Positions 45,757-53,553 of a stretch of 64,000 nt of DNA are shown in pieces (position 1 is the stretch's first letter; every line of letters starts with the position of its first letter). A program made the position numbers and the translations under genes. This DNA comes from Roseiarcus sp963835955 (GTDB lineage Bacteria; Pseudomonadota; Alphaproteobacteria; Rhizobiales; Beijerinckiaceae): contig CAWIHZ010000013.1 in NCBI GenBank assembly GCA_963835955.1, positions 1 to 64,000 of the forward strand. The letters are read 5' to 3'. Under the pieces are notes generated by a model. It was given only the letters and a program-made list of their open reading frames with translations, had not been told where the DNA came from and made no database searches.

Positions 45757-46053
45757 TCAGCGCTTGCGGGTGAATGAAATGGAGGGACGGACGGAGCGCG
45801 GGCGCGTGTACTCGACCACCACGGCGCGGGTCCGGCCCGCGACCAGGCTAGCGCGGCCTCGCGACTTGGCGGCCTGCTTGGCCGCAAGCGCCTTCACCTC
45901 CTCGACCGGGACGCCCATGAGCGAAGCCGCGATTTCCGCGCGCTTGGCCGGATCGCCCGCCAGACTCTCGGCCGCGATCAACGCCTCCTCGATCGTCGGG
46001 CTATCGCGGCGAACGCGACGAACGCCCCATTTGGTCTTCCAGGTGATTCCCAC
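45757..46053 (-). CDS. Small conserved protein of unknown function
   Basis: I do not recognise this 98-residue protein. It is basic and has a predicted helical centre (PTIEEALIAAESLAGDPAKR, AEIAASLMGVPVEEVKALAA) and a C-terminus rich in Arg/Thr (GRTRAVVVEYTRPR). The GTG at 46053 is chosen because GAGGAGG lies just upstream and conserved-looking sequence begins there; a longer frame reaches 46140. It may be a small regulatory or nucleic-acid-binding protein, but nothing proves this. It lies 121 bp from hpnE on the same strand. Confidence 0.6.
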   Translation of the reverse strand: MGITWKTKWGVRRVRRDSPTIEEALIAAESLAGDPAKRAEIAASLMGVPVEEVKALAAKQAAKSRGRASLVAGRTRAVVVEYTRPRSVRPSISFTRKR

Positions 46054-46174
46054 GATCCCCTCCTCAACGCTTGAGGATGCACTTTGGCGAACATGTTGCA
46101 CCGCAGCAAATAATTCAAGGCGTCGAGCGCCGGAATTCACAATCTTTTGATGCCGACTTGTGGAGGCGGCAGGT

Positions 46175-47431
46175 TCAGGCTCCGGCGTTCAGCCATGCCC
46201 GCGCCGCCGTCTCGCCCGAGCGCGCCCCGGCCTCGACGCAATCCGGCAAGGGGCCGCTCACATAGCCGCCGGCGAGGAAGAGATTGCGCCAGGGCGTCCT
46301 GCACGGGGGTCGCCGAGCGGTCTCCTCGGGCGTCGCAAGCACGCTCGAGCGGCGCGAATGAACGACCCGCCAGGCGGGCCTCGCGTCGGAAAGGCCGGTC
46401 AAGGCCGCCACGCCGCGCCAGCATTCGTCGGCGACGGCGAGGCGCGATTCCTCGATTCGCGCGCCGGCGTCCTTGATCGTGACCGAAATCCGGTCGCGGT
46501 AGCAGAACAGCCAGTGAAACGCGCCGTTGAGCACCCCCAGGATCATCGGCGCTCCCCGGGGCGACGGCGCGGCGAAGTGGACGGTGAGGCTGGCGGAGAC
46601 GCCGAGCGGCGCGTTGAGGCCGGGAATCAGCGTCGCCGCGAACGGTCCGGGGGTCGCCAGGATCAACGCGTCGCGCGGGCCAAGGTCGATGCGGTCGTGC
46701 TCGAATTCCAACCCCTGGACTCGATCCTCGCCACGGTCGAGCCCCGTCAGCTTGCGCTCGAAGCGGACGATCGCCCCGTCGCGCTGGAGCAGTCTGACCA
46801 GCGGGTCGACAAAGGCCCGGCCGAAGCTGCTGATCGGGACCATCAACCGCGCCCCGCTCCCGCCGGCGTTCAAGAATTCGCGCAGAACCCCGCCCGCGAG
46901 CCGCCCGGAGGCGGTCTCGGGCGCGCAATTGAGCGCGGCGAGCGTCAAGGGCCGCCAGAGCCGCTCCATCGCCGGTTCACTGCGCGGCCCGAGGCTCGCG
47001 ACCGTGGCGGCGCTCGGCGCCCAGAGAAGGCGCCGCGCCGACCAGTAGTCGTCCCAGGTCAGCCGCAGACCGCGGCGCTTGGCGTTGAGGAGCCACCAGG
47101 GGATTCGCCCGGCGTTGGGGGTGATGCGCCAGCGCTCGCCGCTCGCGAGGTCGGCGAAGGCGACGCCCGGATCTGGGTCTTCCCACCATTCGCGGCGCGC
47201 GCCGGCGGCCTCGATCAACGACAGCGCGGAGGTCCAGCAGGAGAGCAGCGGAAAATTCCCGGTATCGATGTCGAACCCCAGCGCCTCGTCGTAAAACGAA
47301 CGCCGGCGCCCGCCCGCGTGCGGCTTGGCCTCATGGAGAACGACGTCGCATTGACCGCTGGCCGCGAGCGTCCGGGCGGCCGCCAGACCCGACACTCCCG
47401 CCCCGACGACATGGACAACCGCGCGCTTCAT
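46175..47431 (-). CDS. hpnE: Hydroxysqualene dehydroxylase HpnE
   Basis: FAD enzyme of the HpnCDE route that makes squalene for hopanoids. The 418 residues start with a dinucleotide fold (VVHVVGAGVSGLAAARTLAA). HpnE-like segments follow: EAKPHAGGRRRSFYDEALGF, DIDTGNFPLLSCW, RLMVPISSFGRAFVDPL and the C-terminal FAD motif NLFLAGGYVSGPLPDCVEAG with ARSGETAA. hpnC, hpnD and shc are not in the window. Phytoene-desaturase relatives share the fold, but the motif set fits HpnE better. Confidence 0.82.
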   Translation of the reverse strand: MKRAVVHVVGAGVSGLAAARTLAASGQCDVVLHEAKPHAGGRRRSFYDEALGFDIDTGNFPLLSCWTSALSLIEAAGARREWWEDPDPGVAFADLASGERWRITPNAGRIPWWLLNAKRRGLRLTWDDYWSARRLLWAPSAATVASLGPRSEPAMERLWRPLTLAALNCAPETASGRLAGGVLREFLNAGGSGARLMVPISSFGRAFVDPLVRLLQRDGAIVRFERKLTGLDRGEDRVQGLEFEHDRIDLGPRDALILATPGPFAATLIPGLNAPLGVSASLTVHFAAPSPRGAPMILGVLNGAFHWLFCYRDRISVTIKDAGARIEESRLAVADECWRGVAALTGLSDARPAWRVVHSRRSSVLATPEETARRPPCRTPWRNLFLAGGYVSGPLPDCVEAGARSGETAARAWLNAGA

Positions 47432-47587
47432 GGCCTGGTTTTATTCTTGCTCTCGCTCTTGCCCTACGCCACGGACGCCGAGCCTCGCGCCCGAATCACT
47501 TCGAGCGAAGCTAAGCCGCTTCGCCGGCGAGAGAAACCTCTGAGCCGCGCGCCGGGCTTGACAGAAACCGCGCCCGGCGCGAACGTT

Positions 47588-47603
47588 TTGACCAAACGGT
47601 CAG
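47588..47603. promoter_or_regulatory. RutR-like operator before preT
   Basis: TTGACCAAACGGTCAG matches the RutR consensus TTGACCANNTGGTCAA at 12 of the 14 defined positions: the left half is perfect and the right half is 5/7. RutR is a TetR-type repressor released by uracil or thymine that controls pyrimidine breakdown. The site lies 41-56 bp before the ATG of preT, the first gene of a pyrimidine-reducing operon. No rutR gene is in the window. Confidence 0.6.
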
Positions 47604-47643
47604 GAACATCTCGATTCAACATCGATGGGTTTTGGGCAAAGCC

Positions 47644-49014
47644 ATGACGATCGCCGCCGACCCGCCCGGACTCTTGGACGTTTCTCCCGGCCGCCTGGAC
47701 GGCCCGAGTCTAAAGGCCAATTTCTCGGACCTCCACCCTGCCTTCACCCCGCATGAGGCCAGGGTCGAGGCCGAGCGCTGCTACTTCTGTTTCGATGCGC
47801 CGTGTCAGCGGGCCTGCCCGACCTCGATCGACATTCCGCTTTTCATTCGTCAGATCGCCGCCGGCAATCGCCCGGGCGCGGCCAAGACCATCTTCGACGC
47901 CAATATCATGGGCGGCATATGCGCCCGGGTCTGCCCGACCGAGACCTTGTGCGAGGAAGCCTGCGTGCGCGAGGCCGCGGAAGGCAAGCCGGTCACGATC
48001 GGCCAATTGCAGCGCTACGCGACCGACGCGCTGATCATGGGCGGCAAGTCGCCCTACGCGCGCGGGGCGCCGACCGGCAAACGGGTCGCGATTGTCGGCG
48101 CGGGGCCGGCGGGACTGGCCTGCGCGCATGCGCTCGCGCTCGCCGGCGTCGAGACCACGATCTTCGAGGCGCGCCCGAAGGCCGGCGGCCTCAACGAATA
48201 CGGAATCGCGGCCTATAAGGCGGTCGATGATTTCGCGGCGAAGGAAGCCGCCTTCGTGCTCTCGATCGGCGGCATCGCCATCAAACACGGCCTCGCGCTC
48301 GGCCGCGACGTGAAACTGGAGGACCTGCGCCGGGACCATGACGCGGTCTTTTTGGGCATGGGCCTCGGTTCGACCAACAAACTCGGGCTCGCCAACGAGG
48401 CCGAGCTCGAAAACGTGGTCGACGCCGTCGATTATATCGCCCGCCTGCGCCAGGCGAAGGACCTCGCGACGCTGCCGGTCGGCCGCCGGGTGGTCGTGAT
48501 CGGCGGCGGGATGACGGCGATCGACATCGCGGTGCAGTCGAAGAAGCTCGGCGCCGAGACCGTGACCATGGTCTATCGGCGCGGCCCGGAGCAGATGAAG
48601 GCGAGCCGCTTCGAGCGCGAGCTGGCGCAGACCAGCGGCGTCGTCATCCGCCATTGGGCGCGGCCCGTCTCGCTGGAGGGACACGCCGGGCTTCTGAGCG
48701 CGGTCGTATTCGAGGATGCGCGCGAGCGAGAGGACGCTCTTGCCTCTCCGGGCTCTGTCTTTCGCGTCGAGGCCGACATGCTGTTTACCGCGATCGGCCA
48801 GCGCGGAACCCCGGAAATGCTGGGCGGGGCGGAGATCAAGGTCGAGGGCGGACGCATCGTCGTCGATAACGAGCGGCGCACGACCCTCGAAGGCGTGTGG
48901 GCCGGCGGCGACTGCGTTCTCGGCGGGCAGGATCTGACCGTCAGCGCGGTCGAGGACGGCAAGCAGGCGGCGCGCTCGATCGTCGCGGCGCTCGGCTTGG
49001 CGCCGCGGCTCTAG
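47644..49014 (+). CDS. preT: Dihydropyrimidine dehydrogenase, PreT/PydX-type NADPH subunit
   Basis: Flavin and iron-sulfur subunit that passes NAD(P)H electrons to PreA for reducing uracil and thymine. The 456 residues begin with a cysteine-rich ferredoxin-like region (CYFCFDAPCQRACP, CARVCPTETLCEEACV; about 42-105). Two nucleotide-binding folds follow: VAIVGAGPAGLACAHAL for FAD and VVVIGGGMTAIDIAVQSKKL for NAD(P)H. The C-terminal FAD motif is VWAGGDCVLGGQDLTVSAVE. The ATG at 47644 is preferred over a TTG 12 bp upstream. preA follows after 72 bp, and a RutR-like site lies upstream. Confidence 0.9.
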   Translation: MTIAADPPGLLDVSPGRLDGPSLKANFSDLHPAFTPHEARVEAERCYFCFDAPCQRACPTSIDIPLFIRQIAAGNRPGAAKTIFDANIMGGICARVCPTETLCEEACVREAAEGKPVTIGQLQRYATDALIMGGKSPYARGAPTGKRVAIVGAGPAGLACAHALALAGVETTIFEARPKAGGLNEYGIAAYKAVDDFAAKEAAFVLSIGGIAIKHGLALGRDVKLEDLRRDHDAVFLGMGLGSTNKLGLANEAELENVVDAVDYIARLRQAKDLATLPVGRRVVVIGGGMTAIDIAVQSKKLGAETVTMVYRRGPEQMKASRFERELAQTSGVVIRHWARPVSLEGHAGLLSAVVFEDAREREDALASPGSVFRVEADMLFTAIGQRGTPEMLGGAEIKVEGGRIVVDNERRTTLEGVWAGGDCVLGGQDLTVSAVEDGKQAARSIVAALGLAPRL

Positions 49015-49086
49015 AGTTCCAAAGAACGCGGGATTATTGCGAGAAACCGGCATCCGTATTTTCGCATCCCGCCAAGCGAGGGTTCC

Positions 49087-50397
49087 ATGGCCGATCTGCG
49101 CACCTCTTTTCTCGGCGTCAAGTCGCCCAATCCGTTCTGGCTCGCTTCCGCCCCGCCGACCGACCGCAAGGTCAATGTCGAGCGCGCGTTCCGCGCCGGC
49201 TGGGGCGGCGTCGTCTGGAAGACGCTCGGCGAAGCCGGACCGCCGATCGTCAACGTGTCCGGCGCGCGCTATGGCGCGATCCACGGTCCCGACCGGCGCC
49301 TGATCGCGATGAACAACATCGAACTCATCACCGACCGCGATCTCGAGATCAACCTGCGCGAGATCAAGGAAGTCAAGCGGGCATGGCCCGATCGCGCCCT
49401 CGTCGTCTCGCTGATGGTGCCGTGCGACGAAGAATCGTGGAAGGCGATTCTCGCCCGGGTGGAAGAGACTGAATGCGACGGAGTCGAGCTCAATTTCGGC
49501 TGCCCGCACGGCATGTCGGAGCGCGGCATGGGTTCGGCGGTCGGCCAGGTGCCCGAATATGTCGAAATGGTCGCGCGCTGGTGCAAGGCGCACACACGCA
49601 TGCCGGTCATCGTCAAACTGACCCCCAACGTCACCGACATCCGCCAACCCGCCCGGGCCGCGAAAAAAGGCGGCGCCGACGCGGTGTCGCTCATCAACAC
49701 CATCAACTCGATCATGGCGATCGACCTCGACGCCATGACGCCGGACGTCGCGATCGACGGCAAGGGCACCCATGGCGGCATGTGCGGTCCGGCGGTCAAG
49801 CCGATCGCGCTGTCGATGACGTCCGAAATCGCTCGCGACCCCGCCTGCGCCGGCCTGCCGATCTCGGCCATCGGCGGGATCACGACCTGGCGCGACGCCG
49901 CCGAATTCATCGCGCTCGGGGCCGGAACGGTGCAGGTCTGCACGGCGGCGATGACTTATGGATTCAAGGTCGTGCAGGAGATGGTTTCGGGCCTCGAGGA
50001 CTTCATGGAGGCGAAGGGTTACGGCTCAATCGAGGATTTCCGCGGCCGAGCCGTCCCCTCGATCACCGACTGGCAATATCTCAATCTGAATTTTGTCGCC
50101 AAGGCCGAGATCGATCAGGACCTCTGCATCCAATGCGGCCGCTGCCACATCGTTTGCGAGGATACGTCGCATCAGGCGATCTTCGCTCAGGTCAACGGCA
50201 AGCGGCGCTTCGTCGTCAACGAGGCCGAATGCGTCGGCTGCAATTTATGCGTGCTGGTCTGCCCGGTCGAAGACTGCATCACGCTCGTCCACAAGACGGC
50301 CGGCGTCGATCCGCGAACCGGCCTCGACTATGGACGCGCGCCCGCCGACTGGACGACGCATCCGAACAATCCGAGCGCCGCCAAGGCGGCGGAGTGA
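49087..50397 (+). CDS. preA: NAD-dependent dihydropyrimidine dehydrogenase subunit PreA
   Basis: Catalytic FMN subunit that reduces uracil and thymine to the 5,6-dihydro forms, the first step of reductive pyrimidine breakdown. The 436 residues hold a dihydroorotate-dehydrogenase-like barrel (LASAPPTDRKVNVERAFRAG, VELNFGCPHGMSERGMGSAV, VIVKLTPNVTDI; about 1-320). A C-terminal pair of [4Fe-4S] motifs follows (CIQCGRCHIVCEDT and CVGCNLCVLVCPVEDC). Later pathway genes (hydantoinase, ureidopropionase) are not in the window. It ends 21 bp before the convergent trcR stop. Confidence 0.93.
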   Translation: MADLRTSFLGVKSPNPFWLASAPPTDRKVNVERAFRAGWGGVVWKTLGEAGPPIVNVSGARYGAIHGPDRRLIAMNNIELITDRDLEINLREIKEVKRAWPDRALVVSLMVPCDEESWKAILARVEETECDGVELNFGCPHGMSERGMGSAVGQVPEYVEMVARWCKAHTRMPVIVKLTPNVTDIRQPARAAKKGGADAVSLINTINSIMAIDLDAMTPDVAIDGKGTHGGMCGPAVKPIALSMTSEIARDPACAGLPISAIGGITTWRDAAEFIALGAGTVQVCTAAMTYGFKVVQEMVSGLEDFMEAKGYGSIEDFRGRAVPSITDWQYLNLNFVAKAEIDQDLCIQCGRCHIVCEDTSHQAIFAQVNGKRRFVVNEAECVGCNLCVLVCPVEDCITLVHKTAGVDPRTGLDYGRAPADWTTHPNNPSAAKAAE

Positions 50398-50418
50398 GTG
50401 AGGCGCGGCTCGAACCTG

Positions 50419-51132
50419 TCAGCCCTCCCGCGGCTCCTTCAGCTTGCCGAACACCGAATCGACGTTGATCCTCTCTTCGCTCGGCTTGGGCTTTTGCGTC
50501 GGAACGCCGAACACTTCGAGCTGGCTCGACGGCGCCGGGGCGGGGCGGGCGGTCGTGATTTCCGCCGAAACCAGCGTTTGGCTGCGGTCTTCCTCGGGCT
50601 TGGGCCGCTCCTTGGCGGCGCGATTGACCTCGAAGTCGAGATCGATCTGAGAACAAAGGCCGAGCGTCACCGGATCCAGCGGCTGAAGATTGGCCGAATT
50701 CCAGTGGGTGCGTTCTCGAATGGCCTGCAGCGTGTGCTTGGTCGTGCCGACCAGACGCATGATCTGCGCGTCCTTGAGCTCCGGATGGTTGCGCAACAGC
50801 CACAACACCGCGTTGGGGCGGTCCTGCCGGCGCGACAGCGGGGTGTAGCGCGCGCCGCGCGCCTTCTTGAACTCGGGCGTGCGCAGCTTGGAGGTCGCCA
50901 GTTGCAGGCGATGGCTAGGGTCATGCTCGGCGGCGGCGATTTCCTCGCGGGTCAACTGCCCGGTCGAGATCGGATCGTAGCCCTTGATGCCGGTGGCCAC
51001 TTCGCCGTCGGCGATGCCTTTGACCTCGAGCGGATGCAATTTGCAGAAGTCCGCGATCTGATCGAAGGTGAGCGAAGTGTTCTCGACCAGCCAGACGGCG
51101 GTCGCCTTGGGCATCAGCGGCGCGTCGCTCAT
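50419..51132 (-). CDS. trcR: Cell-cycle transcriptional regulator TrcR (DUF1013)
   Basis: DUF1013 proteins are alphaproteobacterial; TrcR is known as an essential cell-cycle regulator associated with RNA polymerase. This 237-residue protein has the conserved N-terminal part MPKATAVWLVENTSLTFDQI, ADFCKLHPLEVKGIADGEVA and the central RYTPLSRRQDRPNAVLWLLR, with a helix-turn-helix-like AQIMRLVGTTKHTLQAIRER. The last 70 residues are low-complexity until a short conserved end (NVDSVFGKLKEP). Length is normal. It is probably monocistronic. Confidence 0.9.
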   Translation of the reverse strand: MSDAPLMPKATAVWLVENTSLTFDQIADFCKLHPLEVKGIADGEVATGIKGYDPISTGQLTREEIAAAEHDPSHRLQLATSKLRTPEFKKARGARYTPLSRRQDRPNAVLWLLRNHPELKDAQIMRLVGTTKHTLQAIRERTHWNSANLQPLDPVTLGLCSQIDLDFEVNRAAKERPKPEEDRSQTLVSAEITTARPAPAPSSQLEVFGVPTQKPKPSEERINVDSVFGKLKEPREG

Positions 51133-51384
51133 GAAATATGCTCCTTAGACATTGCGCTTTGCGCGCGCGTTCCCGGTCTCGGCCCGGAGGAGGCGCGGCC
51201 TCAAATCTTCAAACTCGAGGGGGAGGCCGCTTTATAGGCGCCGCCGGGCCAAAATGCAAGATTTTGTCGATCGCCCGAAACCCGCGGAGCAAAAAGATTC
51301 GCGGAACCCTTGCCGAACGCGGCGGTTGATCCCAGATCGCAGCCTCTGCCGCCTCGAAGGCCGCACCGAACAGGGAATCCGTCG

Positions 51385-51657
51385 ATGAAGCGCGCAATTC
51401 TCACCCTCGCCGCGATCGGTCTGACGCTGGGCTTTGCGGCCTCGCCCGCGCCGGCGACAGCCAAGGGCTGCCTGAAGGGCGCGCTCGCCGGCGGCGTCGC
51501 CGGCCACTACGCCGGCCATCACGCGGTCCTCGGCGCCATGGGCGGCTGCCTGGTCGGGCGCCATCTCGCCCATGAAAAAGCGAAGCAGGACGCCGCGGCG
51601 GCGGCCCATCGCGCGCCCGCGCCGGCGCCGGCGGCTCCGGAGCACAACAGCTACTGA
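51385..51657 (+). CDS. Small exported glycine-zipper protein
   Basis: A 90-residue protein with a signal peptide (KRAILTLAAIGLTLGFAASP, cleavage near ATA-KG at about 26). A short Gly/Ala/His-rich helix pair follows (LKGALAGGVAGHYAGHHAVL, GAMGGCLVGRHLA) of the glycine-zipper type found in small outer-membrane or periplasmic proteins. The tail is Ala/Pro-rich. The ATG at 51385 directly precedes the signal; upstream in-frame codons are unlikely to be translated. The function is unknown. Confidence 0.75.
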   Translation: MKRAILTLAAIGLTLGFAASPAPATAKGCLKGALAGGVAGHYAGHHAVLGAMGGCLVGRHLAHEKAKQDAAAAAHRAPAPAPAAPEHNSY

Positions 51658-51759
51658 AGCCGCGCTTGGCGAGGGCGCGTTTGTCGCTGGGGCAACTCGC
51701 CGCTCTCAGCCGGCTCCGTGCATGAGCGCTCAGCGCGCTGTCCGATCGACTTTGAGCCG

Positions 51760-51847
51760 TCATTGCGAGGAGCGCAGCGACGAAGCAATCCAGCGGCGCA
51801 AGATTGGCGGCGATCGTCAATGGATTGATTCGCTGCGCTCGCAATGA
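51760..51847. repeat. Imperfect intergenic palindrome
   Basis: TCATTGCGAGGAGCGCAGCG opens the left arm at 51760 and GCTGCGCTCGCAATGA closes the right arm at 51847. The arms pair over about 27 bp with two small gaps, around an AATCCA...TGGATT core. I recognise this as the widespread palindromic repeat of Bradyrhizobium-like genomes (arms reading through GAAGCAATCCAG). It lies between the glycine-zipper gene and tsaD, both of which end toward it. Confidence 0.7.
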
Positions 51848-51937
51848 CGATCGCGTCTCGATTGGACCGGAAAAACGGGGGAGCGCGCATTCACGCTCAG
51901 AATCTCGATGATTGAAACCGATTGTTGGAATTCGAAC

Positions 51938-52999
51938 TTACGCCTTGTTGTTGAGGGCGGGTTGCGCGCCAGGATCGAGCGGCCAGCGGGGGCGGCCCGG
52001 AACGTCGAGCCGGTCGGTCAGGCCGAGCCGCAACCGCTCGATTCCCGCCCAGGCGATCATGGCGCCGTTGTCGGTGCACAGGTTCTGCGGCGGCGCGACC
52101 ATCGGCAGCCCGGTCTCGGCGCAGAGCCGCGCCAGCACCTCGCGCAGCGCCGCGTTGGCGGCGACGCCGCCGGCGACCACAACGGCGCCCGGCGGGGCGC
52201 CCAGGCGCTCGCGAAACAGTTTGAGGCCGACCCGCATGCGATCCTCGACCACGTCGGCGACCGCTTCCTGGAACGAGGCGCAGAGATCGGCGACGTCGCG
52301 CGACCGCAAGGGGGCGACGGATTCGGCGACGAGCCGCACCGCGGTTTTGAGGCCCGACAGCGAAAAATCGGCGTTCGGACGCCCGATCATCGGCCGGGGC
52401 AGCGTGAATCGCTCCGGATTGCCGTGCCTCGCGGCCGCCTCGACCGCCGGCCCGCCGGGAAAGCCGAGGCCGAGCAGCTTCGCCGTCTTGTCGAAGGCTT
52501 CGCCGATCGCGTCGTCCATGGTCGCGCCGAGCCGGACGTAATCGCCGACCCCCTTGACCGCGAGAATCTGGGTGTGTCCGCCGGAAGCCAGCAGCGCGAG
52601 ATAGGGAAACGCGACATTGGCGACGAGGCGCGCGGTCAGCGCATGCGCCTCGAGATGATTGACGGCGATGAAAGGCTTGCCGCAAGCAAGCGCCATGCCC
52701 TTGCCCGCCATCAGGCCGACCAGCACCCCGCCGATCAGGCCCGGCCCCGCCGCCGCCGCCACCCCGTCGAGGTCTTTTGCCGTCATTCTGGCGCGGTCGA
52801 GCGCGCGGAAGATCAGCAAATCGACGATCTCGACATGGGCGCGCGCGGCGATCTCCGGCACCACCCCGCCGTAAGCCGCATGGGCGGCGATCTGGCTCAT
52901 CACCTCGTCGGCGAGAATTTCGCCCCCGCCGTCGGGCCGCAGCCGCACCACTGCGGCCGCGGTCTCGTCGCAAGTCGTCTCGATGCCCAGAACCCGCAT
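51938..52999 (-). CDS. tsaD: tRNA N6-threonylcarbamoyladenosine transferase TsaD
   Basis: Transfers the threonylcarbamoyl group to A37 of ANN-decoding tRNAs, with TsaB and TsaE. The 353-residue protein has the family's N-terminus VLGIETTCDETAAAVV, the metal-binding AVNHLEAHALTARL, the ATP/adenylate segment LLASGGHTQILAVKG and late VVAGGVAANAALREVLARL with MIAWAGIERL. Length is normal. In many Rhizobiales tsaD is divergent from hemC; here a 550-bp gap and an acyltransferase gene on the same strand lie upstream instead. Confidence 0.95.
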   Translation of the reverse strand: MRVLGIETTCDETAAAVVRLRPDGGGEILADEVMSQIAAHAAYGGVVPEIAARAHVEIVDLLIFRALDRARMTAKDLDGVAAAAGPGLIGGVLVGLMAGKGMALACGKPFIAVNHLEAHALTARLVANVAFPYLALLASGGHTQILAVKGVGDYVRLGATMDDAIGEAFDKTAKLLGLGFPGGPAVEAAARHGNPERFTLPRPMIGRPNADFSLSGLKTAVRLVAESVAPLRSRDVADLCASFQEAVADVVEDRMRVGLKLFRERLGAPPGAVVVAGGVAANAALREVLARLCAETGLPMVAPPQNLCTDNGAMIAWAGIERLRLGLTDRLDVPGRPRWPLDPGAQPALNNKA

Positions 53000-53553
53000 T
53001 TCGTTCGGTTCGCTCCGCTTTAAGTTGTGAAGCCCATAGCGTGAAGGAGGCGGGGAGGGAACCGGCGAACGCGCCCATTTGTACCCGCGCTCGTTGAGCG
53101 CGGGTCGCGCGCGGGCGCCGCCGGATCAGGCCGCGTCGTCTGCGGCGGCTCGATGGGAACGGAGTTCTCCCGCGAAGACGCCAATTGGGATCGCCACGAC
53201 GCCTTCGTCGAGGCGTAAAACCAATTATTTCAAAGCGTTGCCATTTTTTACTTTCGAAAAACAGAAAGCTGTGCTAGGTTGGGCTCAGGTCGCCGTTCGC
53301 CAGACGGCCCGCCGCCGACCTGGGCGGCGGACGGGACGCGTGCAGATTCGGCGGAACGTGGAGCGGGAAGAAAATATTGCCTTTCGAATCGGCGTAACCC
53401 CTTGAAAGGTCCCAATTCCCGGAAAGAAAAAGCTTTCGTTTTCTTCCCGTTTATTTTCCTTTGTTTCCCCTTTGGCTTTCGTTTGCTTCCCCCTGGCTTG
53501 CGATAATTTCACCAACCGGCGTGCGTTCTTCATACAACTAGTAAATTCTGTTA
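53000..53553. other. Long intergenic region, AT-rich with a purine/pyrimidine tract
   Basis: I find no supported gene in these 554 bp. The tsaD promoter must lie near its left end. From about 53215 the DNA is AT-richer than the rest of the window. Between about 53425 and 53505 the plus strand is almost all pyrimidine, with degenerate units such as TTTCGTTT, TTTCCTTTG and TTTCCCC. No remnant of hemC, expected here by synteny, can be read in any frame. Confidence 0.55.

Noticed and set aside
47710..49773. 687-codon open frame on the minus strand opposite preT and preA
   Set aside because: It mirrors strong, motif-rich genes on the plus strand, is His/Arg/Asp-rich without any domain, and is the usual antisense shadow in high-GC DNA.
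53425..53505. Repeated short units considered as a CRISPR array
   Set aside because: Units are 8-11 bp, degenerate and contiguous; there are no regular repeats and spacers and no cas genes.
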